Positions 1 to 5,593 of a stretch of DNA of 7,142 nucleotides are shown piece after piece; position 1 is the first letter of the stretch, and each line of letters opens with the position of its first letter. The stretch comes from Euryarchaeota archaeon UBA4 (GTDB taxonomy: Archaea; Thermoplasmatota; Poseidoniia; Poseidoniales; Thalassarchaeaceae), in contig DAFQ01000045.1 in NCBI GenBank assembly GCA_002497985.1, forward strand, positions 1-7,142, given 5' to 3'. A program made the position numbers and the translations under genes. Below the pieces are notes generated by a model. The model did not search any database. It was not told the DNA's origin and worked only from the letters and a program-made list of their open reading frames with translations.

Positions 1-79
1 GAGACAGCGGGTGTAAGCACCGAGGTTTCGACCGAGGTGTTCAGCGCAGCTGCACTAAACCCCCGAGCATCAAGAATTC
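1..79 (+). rRNA. rrl: 23S ribosomal RNA, 3' end (partial)
   Basis: This is the last part of the large-subunit rRNA; the rest lies left of the window. The stretch from GGGTGTAAGCACCGAGG (about 9-25) through GTTCAGCGCAGC to TGCACTAA (51-58) matches the pattern of the extreme 3' end of 23S rRNA, where E. coli has GTGTAAGCGCAGCG, GTTGAGCTAACCGG and TACTAATGAACCG. The 3' end was placed near 79 by counting to the same distance past the CTAA motif as in E. coli, so it is uncertain by several bases. No credible protein reading frame covers this stretch. A 5S rRNA gene follows after about 66 nt, which is the usual 23S-5S order. Confidence 0.85.
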
Positions 80-115
80 ACATATTAAGCCCTGTATGGG
101 CCTCTGTTCAATCAA

Positions 116-126
116 GCATATCAATT
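116..126 (+). promoter_or_regulatory. Possible TATA element for 5S rRNA
   Basis: An AT-rich element (GCATATCAATT) is centred about 26 nt before the predicted 5S 5' end, the distance expected between an archaeal TATA box and the transcription start. It could let 5S be transcribed separately from 23S. A second AT-rich stretch, CATATTAA at 81-88, is also present. Both are weak matches to the archaeal consensus, and simple processing from a 23S-5S precursor is an equally good explanation. Confidence 0.3.
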
Positions 127-145
127 CACATTCGAGAGAAATTTG

Positions 146-263
146 TGCACGGCCATAGCGATGGGGAAATACCCGGTCCCATTTCGAACCCGGAAGTCAA
201 GCCCATCTGCGTCGATTCCTGTACTGTGGTGCGAGAGCCCACGGGAACGTTCGTCGTTGTGCC
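146..263 (+). rRNA. rrf: 5S ribosomal RNA
   Basis: This is a complete 5S rRNA of about 118 nt. Diagnostic blocks appear in order: GGCCATAGCGATGGGGAAA (151-169), ACCCGGTCCCATTTCGAACC (171-190), CGGAAGTCAAGCCCATCTGC (191-210) and TACTGTGGTGCGAGAG. Helix I pairs GCACGGC (147-153) with GTTGTGC (256-262) using two G-U pairs. Helix II pairs GATGGG (160-165) with CCCATC (202-207). The ends were set from helix I and may be off by one or two bases. It sits about 66 nt after the 23S end and about 107 nt before aIF6. Reading frames that run through it are not real genes. Confidence 0.95.
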
Positions 264-271
264 ATTTCTTT
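264..271 (+). terminator. T-rich stretch after 5S rRNA
   Basis: The bases just after the 5S 3' end (ATTTCTTT) are T-rich. Archaeal transcription commonly ends at oligo-T tracts without a hairpin, so this could end rRNA transcription. The tract is short and interrupted, so read-through into aIF6 is possible. Confidence 0.35.
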
Positions 272-278
272 CACTCCG

Positions 279-304
279 GGGTGCCTCATCAAGGTGAGGC
301 ACCC
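279..304 (+). repeat. Perfect 10-bp hairpin between 5S rRNA and aIF6
   Basis: GGGTGCCTCA (279-288) and TGAGGCACCC (295-304) form a perfect 10-bp stem with a 6-nt loop (TCAAGG). It lies after the 5S T-rich stretch and 66 nt before the aIF6 start codon. No T tract follows it, so it does not look like an intrinsic terminator. It could be an RNA processing or stability element, or a 5' leader structure controlling aIF6. It has no tRNA features: no T-loop and no cloverleaf. Confidence 0.6.
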
Positions 305-370
305 TGGTCCCCGCAACCAAAACAGCAAGATTCACAAGTCCCAGAGTGGTCAGGAATTCAAGGGATCGAT

Positions 371-1039
371 ATGGGAATATCAACAGGCGACATTCTTGGG
401 CACAGTCAAGTGGGGGTCTACATCTCGGTCGTCGGTGATGTTTTGTTCCACCCTCACTCCCTCAGTGAAGACGCCAAACACGAATTACAATCCTCATTCG
501 AATTGGAAATGTATCCATTCATGGTAGGCGGCTCTTCTTTGATTGGCAGTTTACTAAAGGGGAATAGGAAAGGGATCGCTGTTGCCGACATAGCTACAGA
601 GGCGGAATTGGATGAATTGACCAGTTTCGGAGACGTGGTTGTGATGCAGAGTGGGGTAAATGCCGCTGGAAACCTAGTCGAGTGCAATGACATTGGGGCC
701 GTAGTGAGTCCTGTAATTCCTCCAGGGTCTAATGGTTCTGACATGATTGGTGAGGTATTGGGTGTTAATGCTGTTAGAAGCAAGGTGGCTAACCATGACA
801 CTGTTGGTAGCATGCTGGTCGCCAACTCAAATGGGGTCCTGGCCCATCCTGATATTACAGCGGAAGAGGCACGTGTGATAGAAGACGCACTAGGCGTTCC
901 ACTGATGGTTGGCACCGTTAGCTTCGGATCTCCATTCGTAGGGGCTGGATGTACGGCTAGTGATAATCACGCCATGGTTGGAGAAGGCTCAACCGGTCCA
1001 GAATTGAATAGAATCGAGGACGCTCTCGGGCTAATTTAG
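371..1039 (+). CDS. eif6: Translation initiation factor aIF6
   Basis: This 222-aa protein is archaeal initiation factor 6, a ring-shaped factor that binds the large ribosomal subunit and prevents early joining with the small subunit. Family blocks recur through the repeats: VGGSSLIGSLLKGNRKGIAV (52-71), an NAAGN motif (97-101), NHDTVGSMLVANSNGVLAHP (141-160), VGTVSFGSPFVGAGC (180-194) and the characteristic C-terminus TGPELNRIEDALGLI. Length matches the usual 220 aa or so. The ATG at 371 is chosen because family homology begins close to it; the open frame reaches back to 143 only by reading through 5S rRNA. AAGGG (360-364) may act as a weak ribosome binding site. No TATA box is evident 27 nt upstream, so the mRNA probably has a leader or comes from upstream transcription. 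It ends directly against the stop of a convergent gene. Confidence 0.95.
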   Translation: MGISTGDILGHSQVGVYISVVGDVLFHPHSLSEDAKHELQSSFELEMYPFMVGGSSLIGSLLKGNRKGIAVADIATEAELDELTSFGDVVVMQSGVNAAGNLVECNDIGAVVSPVIPPGSNGSDMIGEVLGVNAVRSKVANHDTVGSMLVANSNGVLAHPDITAEEARVIEDALGVPLMVGTVSFGSPFVGAGCTASDNHAMVGEGSTGPELNRIEDALGLI

Positions 1040-1270
1040 TCAAATAGCAGTTGGGGCAACATGATCATCCCCTTTACCATCTGTCGACCTAACCCTATTC
1101 CAAACTGACTTCATCAGTTCATCGTGGTGTTCCCCGCAGTAGTGAAACCTCTTGTATGCCTCTCTGAATGAGTAGGCCTTGTTTCCAGTAGCTACTAGGA
1201 AACCCTCGGGTGAAAGCCTGCTAATCTTCGTACCTTCGACTTTACATCCGGGGTAGTCACAGGTTGGCAC
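1040..1270 (-). CDS. Small putative zinc-binding protein
   Basis: This 76-aa protein is not recognised. It has Cys4 and Cys9 (CDYPGC) near the N-terminus and a second block FHYCGEHH (42-49) carrying Cys45, His48 and His49. A Cys-x4-Cys plus Cys-x2-His set would suit one zinc ion, resembling the first and last ligands of a treble-clef or zinc-ribbon fold, but this is inferred from spacing only. The middle (SPEGFLVATGNKAYSFREAY) looks like a folded domain. The GTG start at 1270 is preceded by a good ribosome binding site, GGGGGAG, about 4 nt away. It lies 38 nt after the biotin carrier gene on the same strand and could be the last gene of that unit or have its own promoter. Its stop touches the aIF6 stop with no gap. 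Confidence 0.65.
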   Translation of the reverse strand: MPTCDYPGCKVEGTKISRLSPEGFLVATGNKAYSFREAYKRFHYCGEHHDELMKSVWNRVRSTDGKGDDHVAPTAI

Positions 1271-1285
1271 AACACTCCCCCAGTA

Positions 1286-1301
1286 TATTCACTATTGAAT
1301 A
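1286..1301. repeat. Short inverted repeat in carboxylase/zinc-protein gap
   Basis: TATTCA (1286-1291) and TGAATA (1296-1301) form a 6-bp inverted repeat with a 4-nt spacer. It occupies the 38-nt gap between the biotin carrier stop and the start of the small zinc-protein gene. On the minus strand an AT-rich CATATGTA lies at about 1306-1299, roughly 30 nt before the GTG start, so the repeat could be an operator beside a TATA box. It is also short and AT-rich enough to be chance. Confidence 0.3.
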
Positions 1302-1308
1302 CATATGC

Positions 1309-1716
1309 TCAATCTACATCCTGTCCGGGGTCGATCACAATGAGCGGGGAATTAGCCTCAATAGTCTCACCAGGAGAACAATTCAATTCAGTAACTACTC
1401 CTCCAATGGGCGCCTGAATTTCATTCTGCATTTTCATTGCTTCGAGAACCATGATGACATCACCCTCGCTAACCTCGTCGCCTTCTGATAGATTAATGGA
1501 CACAATCTTTCCAGGTATGGGCGATGAAACAACTCCAGAGACCTTCCCCTTTCTTGAATTCCTTGGTTTTCTTGCGGTCTTTCCTCTATTGGGATTTTCC
1601 CCCATTTCTATTGAGAACGACATTCCTCCCACATGGACTCTGTATGACCCACCCTCCCTCTCGATCTCAACTTCAAATTCTTCCCCATCAACAGTGACCT
1701 TCCTTTTTTCAGACAT
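1309..1716 (-). CDS. Biotin carboxyl carrier protein (BCCP)
   Basis: This 135-aa protein carries the biotin that moves CO2 from a biotin carboxylase to the carboxyltransferase. A C-terminal biotinyl/lipoyl domain (about 62-130) contains EAMKM, with Lys95 as the biotin attachment site, and the usual PIPGKI and PGETIE turns. Residues 1-40 form a beta-rich N-terminal part (KVTVDGEEFEVEIE) like that of decarboxylase and transcarboxylase carriers, joined by a basic linker (about 41-60, NRGKTARKPRNSRKGK). The ATG at 1716 is chosen over a TTG one codon upstream because AGGTGA lies 4 nt before it. The stop of the preceding small gene falls inside that ribosome binding site, so translation is probably coupled. 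The biotin carboxylase that would charge it is not in the window. Confidence 0.93.
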   Translation of the reverse strand: MSEKRKVTVDGEEFEVEIEREGGSYRVHVGGMSFSIEMGENPNRGKTARKPRNSRKGKVSGVVSSPIPGKIVSINLSEGDEVSEGDVIMVLEAMKMQNEIQAPIGGVVTELNCSPGETIEANSPLIVIDPGQDVD

Positions 1717-1720
1717 CAAA

Positions 1721-1918
1721 TCACCTAGTCGTGCTTCTTCTACTTCTAGCGCGGAACAGGTTTCTTCTTCCGATCAGAACCTTTCTGTGGTCCATGGACC
1801 ATGCATCCCCCTTTCCCCTAGATGAGGAGGGGACTATTGCATCGCCATCCTCCATTTCAGAAATAACCGCCATTATTGCAGCGGCGAGAAGCTTTACCTC
1901 ATCTTGTTCAAGAGCCAT
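1721..1918 (-). CDS. Small acyl-CoA carboxylase accessory subunit (epsilon/PccX-like), putative
   Basis: This 65-aa protein lies between the carboxyltransferase and the biotin carrier. It has an N-terminal amphipathic helix (EVKLLAAAIMAVISEME, 7-23), a low-complexity middle (SSSRGKG) and a basic C-terminal segment starting WSMDHRKVLIGRRNLFRAR. A helix followed by a short W...GR segment is the pattern seen in small subunits of acyl-CoA carboxylases and methylmalonyl-CoA decarboxylases, and haloarchaeal propionyl-CoA carboxylase has a comparable small subunit, PccX. The assignment rests on position, size and this weak pattern. The ATG at 1918 follows GAGGTAA by 5 nt, and the upstream gene's stop overlaps that site. 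There is no membrane segment, which argues against an OadG-type subunit. Confidence 0.6.
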   Translation of the reverse strand: MALEQDEVKLLAAAIMAVISEMEDGDAIVPSSSRGKGDAWSMDHRKVLIGRRNLFRARSRRSTTR

Positions 1919-1926
1919 TTTTTACC

Positions 1927-3480
1927 TCACAGTGGGATGTTTCCATGTTTTCTAGCAGGCCTGATCTCTTCCTTCTCCAGAAGTGCACCAAGTGCTTTCG
2001 ACATTACCATTCTTGTCTCCCTGGGTTGGATAACATCATCCAGGTAACCGAGGGCAGCAGCCCTGTACGGGTTTGCAAACGTCTCAGTGTAGTCATCAAC
2101 GAGCCTCCCCCTCTCTTGTTCGGGATTTCCAGATGACTCAATCCTCCTCTTGTGGATAATCTGAACTGCCCCCTCTGCCCCCATAACAGCTAGCTGCGCA
2201 GTAGGCCAACCTATGTTGTAATCACCTCTGATATGCTTTGAAGACATGACGTCGTAGGCACCGCCGTACGCCTTTCTTGTAATTACTGTAAGTTTGGGTA
2301 CAGTCGCTTCCGCATATGCGTAGAGTAATTTCGCACCATGTCTAATTATCCCGCCCCATTCTTGGCTCGCCCCGGGCAAGAAACCGGGAACATCTACGAA
2401 TGTGAGTAAAGGTATGTTGAAAGCATCGCAGAATCTCACGAATCTTGCAGCCTTGACTGATGCATCAATGTCCAAGCAACCCGCTAGAACTTCGGGTTGA
2501 TTTGCCACAACACCAACCGTATGGCCACCCAGTCTTCCAAAACCAACCACGATGTTTCTTGCAAAGTCTTGCTGGACCTCCAGGAATGCCCCATCATCAA
2601 CTACCTCCGTCACTGCAGTCATAATGTCATAGGGTTTCTTGGGATCATCTGGAACCAGATCTTGCAATTCCTCACTCTTCCTATCTATTGGATCAGATGT
2701 TGGAAGTGGGACCGGCTTCTCCAGATTGTTTGACGGCAATAGTCCAACTAACTCCCTAACAACATCAATTGCCTCTTGGTCATCTTCCGTAGTGAAGTGA
2801 GTCACTCCAGATTTACTAGCATGGGTATTGGCTCCACCTAGGTCTTCGAAACTAACTTCCTCGTTAGTGACCGTTTTGATGACCTCTGGTCCAGTGATGA
2901 ACATGTGAGATGTCTTGTCAACCATTACGACGAAGTCGGTAATCGCAGGAGAATATACCGCACCACCAGCACATGGGCCCATTATTACTGAGATCTGTGG
3001 AATAACGCCACTCGCTCGAACATTCCTGAAGAAAATCTCCGCATACGAACCTAGACTTGCAACTCCTTCCTGTATTCTCGCTCCTCCACTATCGTTAAGC
3101 CCTATTACTGGAGAACCAGTTTTGAGTGCCATATCTAATATTTTGCATATTTTCAGGCCATGCATCTCCCCAAGGGAGCCACCATAAACAGTGAAATCTT
3201 GAGCGAAGCAGTATACAGTCCTCCCATCAATGGTGCCATGGCCACATACAACTCCATCCCCCGGGATAACATTCCTGTCCATGTCAAAGTCCCTACACCT
3301 GTGCTCTACAAGGGGGTCTACCTCCATGAAAGAACCCTCATCAAGTAACTGGTCAATTCTCTCCCTAGCAGTCATCTTGCCCTTCGAATGCTGAGCAGCA
3401 ATCCTGGCTTGGCCTCCGCCTGCCTCGGCTTGGGCTTTTCTCCGTCTGAGGTCCTCGATCCGGGCTTCGTCTGCAGGCAT
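1927..3480 (-). CDS. pccB: Propionyl-CoA carboxylase beta chain / methylmalonyl-CoA decarboxylase alpha-type carboxyltransferase
   Basis: This 517-aa protein has the standard length for the PccB/MmdA family, which transfers the carboxyl group between biotin and an acyl-CoA. The N-terminal crotonase-like half has [19 protein letters not shown] (33-51), the acyl-CoA site [11 protein letters not shown] (129-139) and [16 protein letters not shown] (168-183). The C-terminal half has [10 protein letters not shown] (361-370), the biotin site [18 protein letters not shown] (403-420) and [15 protein letters not shown] (425-439). Asp410, in GGAYDVM, is the position linked to propionyl-CoA preference in actinobacterial enzymes; a branched residue there favours acetyl-CoA. 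The small subunit and biotin carrier follow at 8- and 4-nt gaps. The divergent B12-mutase gene supports propionyl-CoA carboxylase rather than a sodium-pumping decarboxylase. No ribosome binding site precedes the ATG; a TATA-like element about 30 nt upstream suggests a nearly leaderless mRNA. Confidence 0.93.
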   Translation of the reverse strand: MPADEARIEDLRRRKAQAEAGGGQARIAAQHSKGKMTARERIDQLLDEGSFMEVDPLVEHRCRDFDMDRNVIPGDGVVCGHGTIDGRTVYCFAQDFTVYGGSLGEMHGLKICKILDMALKTGSPVIGLNDSGGARIQEGVASLGSYAEIFFRNVRASGVIPQISVIMGPCAGGAVYSPAITDFVVMVDKTSHMFITGPEVIKTVTNEEVSFEDLGGANTHASKSGVTHFTTEDDQEAIDVVRELVGLLPSNNLEKPVPLPTSDPIDRKSEELQDLVPDDPKKPYDIMTAVTEVVDDGAFLEVQQDFARNIVVGFGRLGGHTVGVVANQPEVLAGCLDIDASVKAARFVRFCDAFNIPLLTFVDVPGFLPGASQEWGGIIRHGAKLLYAYAEATVPKLTVITRKAYGGAYDVMSSKHIRGDYNIGWPTAQLAVMGAEGAVQIIHKRRIESSGNPEQERGRLVDDYTETFANPYRAAALGYLDDVIQPRETRMVMSKALGALLEKEEIRPARKHGNIPL

Positions 3481-3505
3481 TACAGTGCCATTACGTAGGA
3501 GGCCG

Positions 3506-3514
3506 TCAATATGC
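3506..3514 (-). promoter_or_regulatory. Putative TATA box for the carboxylase genes
   Basis: Read on the minus strand, GCATATTGA is centred about 30 nt before the carboxyltransferase ATG at 3480, which has no ribosome binding site. This places transcription start within a few bases of the ATG, consistent with leaderless or near-leaderless translation in archaea. Confidence 0.5.
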
Positions 3515-3534
3515 CTTCCTGAGTGAAGTACGAC

Positions 3535-3543
3535 AAAATATCG
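3535..3543 (+). promoter_or_regulatory. Putative TATA box for the mutase B12-subunit gene
   Basis: AAAATATCG, preceded by a purine/C-rich ACGAC that could be a TFB recognition element, is centred about 26-27 nt before the ATG at 3565. That is the spacing of a leaderless archaeal promoter, and it supports 3565 as the start rather than the GTG at 3523, which would lie upstream of the box. Confidence 0.5.
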
Positions 3544-3564
3544 ATACTGCGGTTGCTTGAAGAC

Positions 3565-4032
3565 ATGTCACCAACTCGCAGATGCGAAGGCAGTATGCGA
3601 ATAGTGGTTGCAAAACCCGGTCTCGATGGCCATGATAGGGGGGCCAAGGTAATTGCACGGGCCCTGAGGGACGGCGGGCACGAAGTTGTCTACACGGGCT
3701 TACGGAGGACTCCTTCAGAGATTATCCGCATCGTCACAGATGAGGATGTATCGGCACTGGGACTTTCGACCCTATCGGGGGCTCATGACGTATTGATTCC
3801 AAAGATATGTGATGGACTTCGTGAAGCAGGACTCGGGGATGTAATGGTTTTTGCTGGGGGAATCATCCCCAACAGGGATAGAGAATTCGTTTTCGAGCAA
3901 GGAGTCAGGGCAATATTCGGACCCGGCTCTAGGACCGATGAAATTCTAAGTTTCCTAGATGCTTGTAGTGACCGTATTGAGAAAGGCGAACCAATAGGGG
4001 TCGGACAGTCGGCAGGATGGCGTTGGGAGTGA
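3565..4032 (+). CDS. mcmA2: Methylmalonyl-CoA mutase, cobalamin-binding (small) subunit
   Basis: This 155-aa protein is the stand-alone B12-binding subunit of an archaeal-type split methylmalonyl-CoA mutase, which converts (R)-methylmalonyl-CoA to succinyl-CoA together with a separate catalytic subunit. The cobalamin signature DGHDRG (21-26) provides His23 as the lower cobalt ligand. It is followed by the SxL motif in GLSTLSGAH (66-74) and the nucleotide-tail contacts FAGGIIP (96-102) and FGPG (118-121). The open frame extends to a GTG at 3523, but the ATG at 3565 is preferred: a TATA-like element sits 27 nt before it, and its short N-terminal lead fits archaeal relatives. The ATG at 3595, after GAAGG, is a second option. 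The gene overlaps the start of the MeaB gene by 16 nt. No catalytic mutase subunit lies in the window. Confidence 0.93.
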   Translation: MSPTRRCEGSMRIVVAKPGLDGHDRGAKVIARALRDGGHEVVYTGLRRTPSEIIRIVTDEDVSALGLSTLSGAHDVLIPKICDGLREAGLGDVMVFAGGIIPNRDREFVFEQGVRAIFGPGSRTDEILSFLDACSDRIEKGEPIGVGQSAGWRWE

Positions 4033-4892
4033 CGCCTCTGGGGGAGAAGATCGAGTCTGCGCTATCGGGCAATCGTAGGTCTTTAGCTAGACTTCTTTCC
4101 AGAATTGAAGAGGGCGAAACACTGGAACTGCCCGAGGTTACGCCTTGGACATTGGGGGTTACCGGCCCTCCGGGGGTCGGAAAGTCCACACTAATTGGAA
4201 GGCTGGTCGAGTACTGGATAGACAATGGTGAGAAGGTAGCAGTACTGGCAGTAGACCCTTCATCCCCCAGAAGCGGAGGGGCTCTTCTTGCAGACAGGAT
4301 GAGAATGGACTCCACTGATTCGGGAGAATCAGTTTTCTTCAGATCACTAGCGACACGGGGCCACCCAGGAGGGGTCTCCCACCTCTTGTCCCCGATGACC
4401 GATTTACTTTGTTACTGTGGATGGTCAAGAATAATCATTGAGACCGTCGGATCTGGACAGGCGGAGACTAGGATAGTTGCATTTGCCGATAGGGTGCTGA
4501 TGGTCGACGGACCCGACAGAGGGGATATCATTCAAGCCGAGAAGGCCGGAATCATAGAACTCGCAGACATTATTGCAGTCAACAAGTCAGATAAGCCCGG
4601 TGCCAAAAGGGCGGCGGATTCGATTCGTTCTTCGCTCGAATTAGGAAACGATAAGAATCTCCCAGAAGTTCATCTCGTTTCAGCACATAACTCATCGGGG
4701 ATTGATGAGTTAGTTGTTGCAATCGAGAAATGTTCTTCACCAGATTGGAGAAACAGACTAAGGATTACTGAAAGGCTACTTTCCACATGGGACTCACGGC
4801 TCATAATGTCGGATGGGCTAGATGGCGTCCTAGACGATTTGGAAACCGGAAGTATAACACTGGATGAGGCATTAGACAGATTGCTGAGCTGA
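4017..4892 (+). CDS. meaB: MeaB/ArgK family GTPase, methylmalonyl-CoA mutase chaperone
   Basis: This 291-aa G3E-type P-loop GTPase guards methylmalonyl-CoA mutase and assists its B12 loading and reactivation. Motifs in order are GPPGVGKST (50-58, P-loop), VDPSSPRSGGALLADRMRM (79-97), RSLATRGHPGG (109-119), ETVGSGQAET (142-151, switch/Walker B), NKSD (189-192, guanine specificity) and SAHNSSGI near 230. It differs from common MeaB in having Ser where ETVGVGQ has Val, and GPDRGD (165-170) where PGxGDD is usual. It is also shorter than the 320-340 aa of typical members, mainly at the ends. The ATG at 4017 overlaps the upstream gene by 16 nt; a GTG at 4029 that overlaps the stop as GTGA is an alternative start. 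The overlap indicates co-translation with the B12 subunit. Confidence 0.92.
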   Translation: MALGVTPLGEKIESALSGNRRSLARLLSRIEEGETLELPEVTPWTLGVTGPPGVGKSTLIGRLVEYWIDNGEKVAVLAVDPSSPRSGGALLADRMRMDSTDSGESVFFRSLATRGHPGGVSHLLSPMTDLLCYCGWSRIIIETVGSGQAETRIVAFADRVLMVDGPDRGDIIQAEKAGIIELADIIAVNKSDKPGAKRAADSIRSSLELGNDKNLPEVHLVSAHNSSGIDELVVAIEKCSSPDWRNRLRITERLLSTWDSRLIMSDGLDGVLDDLETGSITLDEALDRLLS

Positions 4893-4905
4893 CTCCGGTG
4901 ATGCC

Positions 4906-5550
4906 ATGACAGAGTCTGAAGTTCCTTTTGATATCGATCACGTCGATCATTCAGTGGGTGGATTCGGCGGTCATGCATTCAGAAGGTTCACGCATGTCGC
5001 AATGTCAATAATCCCTATTCTTTTTTACACCAAGGGGGATGAAATGGGTGATTACCTATCAATTTCCTCGAGACAATTAGTTAGTGTAATTGTGATGATT
5101 ATTCTGTTATTGGAAATCATTAGACTGAGGTGGGGAATCGTGGTAGTGGGCCAGAGGGAATATGAGGCCAAACAGATTTCCGCCTTTGCATGGGGCGGAA
5201 TAGCCGTTGCCTTGGCCTTGTTAATCGTACCCGAGGGAGATGGAGCAGGCGTTGAGAGGGGGATTTATGGAATTCCTCTGATTTTCGGATTGACCTTTGT
5301 GGATCCTGTAATGGGCGAGGTGAAGAGAAAAAAGAAAGACCTCAATTCAGCAATTGTTGCCGGCACAATAGTCTCATTCACTGTTTGGTTGGGCTGCCAC
5401 TTCTGGATCGGGACTCCCCTGGTTGCCGCTCTGGCACTGGCCCCATTGACGGTATTGGGGGAATTGCCTTCTCTCAAGTACATAGACGATAATGCAACAA
5501 TGATTCTGATACCCTTAGCCGCACTGGTAATCATGTACCCATTCCTGTAG
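4906..5550 (+). CDS. Dolichol kinase-like (DGK1/SEC59/VTE5 family) integral membrane protein
   Basis: This 214-aa membrane protein resembles the CTP-dependent lipid kinase family, which includes dolichol kinase, yeast diacylglycerol kinase Dgk1 and phytol kinase. Family-like marks are RRFTHVAMSIIP (26-37) at the first helix, LLLEIIRLRWG (67-77), DPVMGEVKRK (133-142) near the usual GDP...GRR loop, and a C-terminal GELPSLKYIDDNATMILIP (185-203) matching the E.P...DDN...P motif. About five or six hydrophobic segments are visible. In an archaeon the substrate could be dolichol or another polyprenol for glycosylation, or a recycled isoprenoid alcohol; the sequence does not decide. It starts 13 nt after the MeaB stop with GGTGAT as ribosome binding site, so it is probably in the same transcript, but no link to propionate metabolism is obvious. 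Confidence 0.72.
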   Translation: MTESEVPFDIDHVDHSVGGFGGHAFRRFTHVAMSIIPILFYTKGDEMGDYLSISSRQLVSVIVMIILLLEIIRLRWGIVVVGQREYEAKQISAFAWGGIAVALALLIVPEGDGAGVERGIYGIPLIFGLTFVDPVMGEVKRKKKDLNSAIVAGTIVSFTVWLGCHFWIGTPLVAALALAPLTVLGELPSLKYIDDNATMILIPLAALVIMYPFL

Positions 5551-5560
5551 TCAGCCGGGT

Positions 5561-5570
5561 TAGATTTACA
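5561..5570 (+). promoter_or_regulatory. Putative TATA box before the small membrane ORF
   Basis: TAGATTTACA lies with its centre about 28 nt before the ATG at 5594, the spacing expected for a leaderless archaeal transcript. The small ORF has no clear ribosome binding site, which agrees with this reading. Confidence 0.4.
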
Positions 5571-5593
5571 GCCTTCTTTCCTCTCGACGGACC

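Noticed and set aside
1..297. Open frames on both strands across the left end
   Set aside because: They cover the 23S 3' end and 5S rRNA, whose signatures are clear, and the products resemble no protein.
143..370. 76-residue N-terminal extension of aIF6
   Set aside because: It is translated 5S rRNA and spacer; family homology and normal length begin at the ATG at 371.
264..370. tRNA gene after 5S rRNA, as in many euryarchaea
   Set aside because: There is no GTTCGA-type T-loop, no cloverleaf and no acceptor pairing; only the simple hairpin is present.
454..915. 153-aa minus-strand frame inside aIF6
   Set aside because: It is antisense to a well-conserved gene, low in complexity and without a recognisable domain.
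3523..3564. Extra 14 residues at the N-terminus of the mutase B12 subunit from a GTG
   Set aside because: The GTG lies upstream of the likely TATA box, its ribosome binding site is too distant, and relatives start close to the conserved core. The choice is not final.
5552..5571. Similarity of CAGCCGGGTTAGATTTACAG to a stretch at 6684-6702
   Set aside because: About 13 of 16 bases match, but the two copies have different orientation relative to genes and the second has no gene to serve; probably chance.
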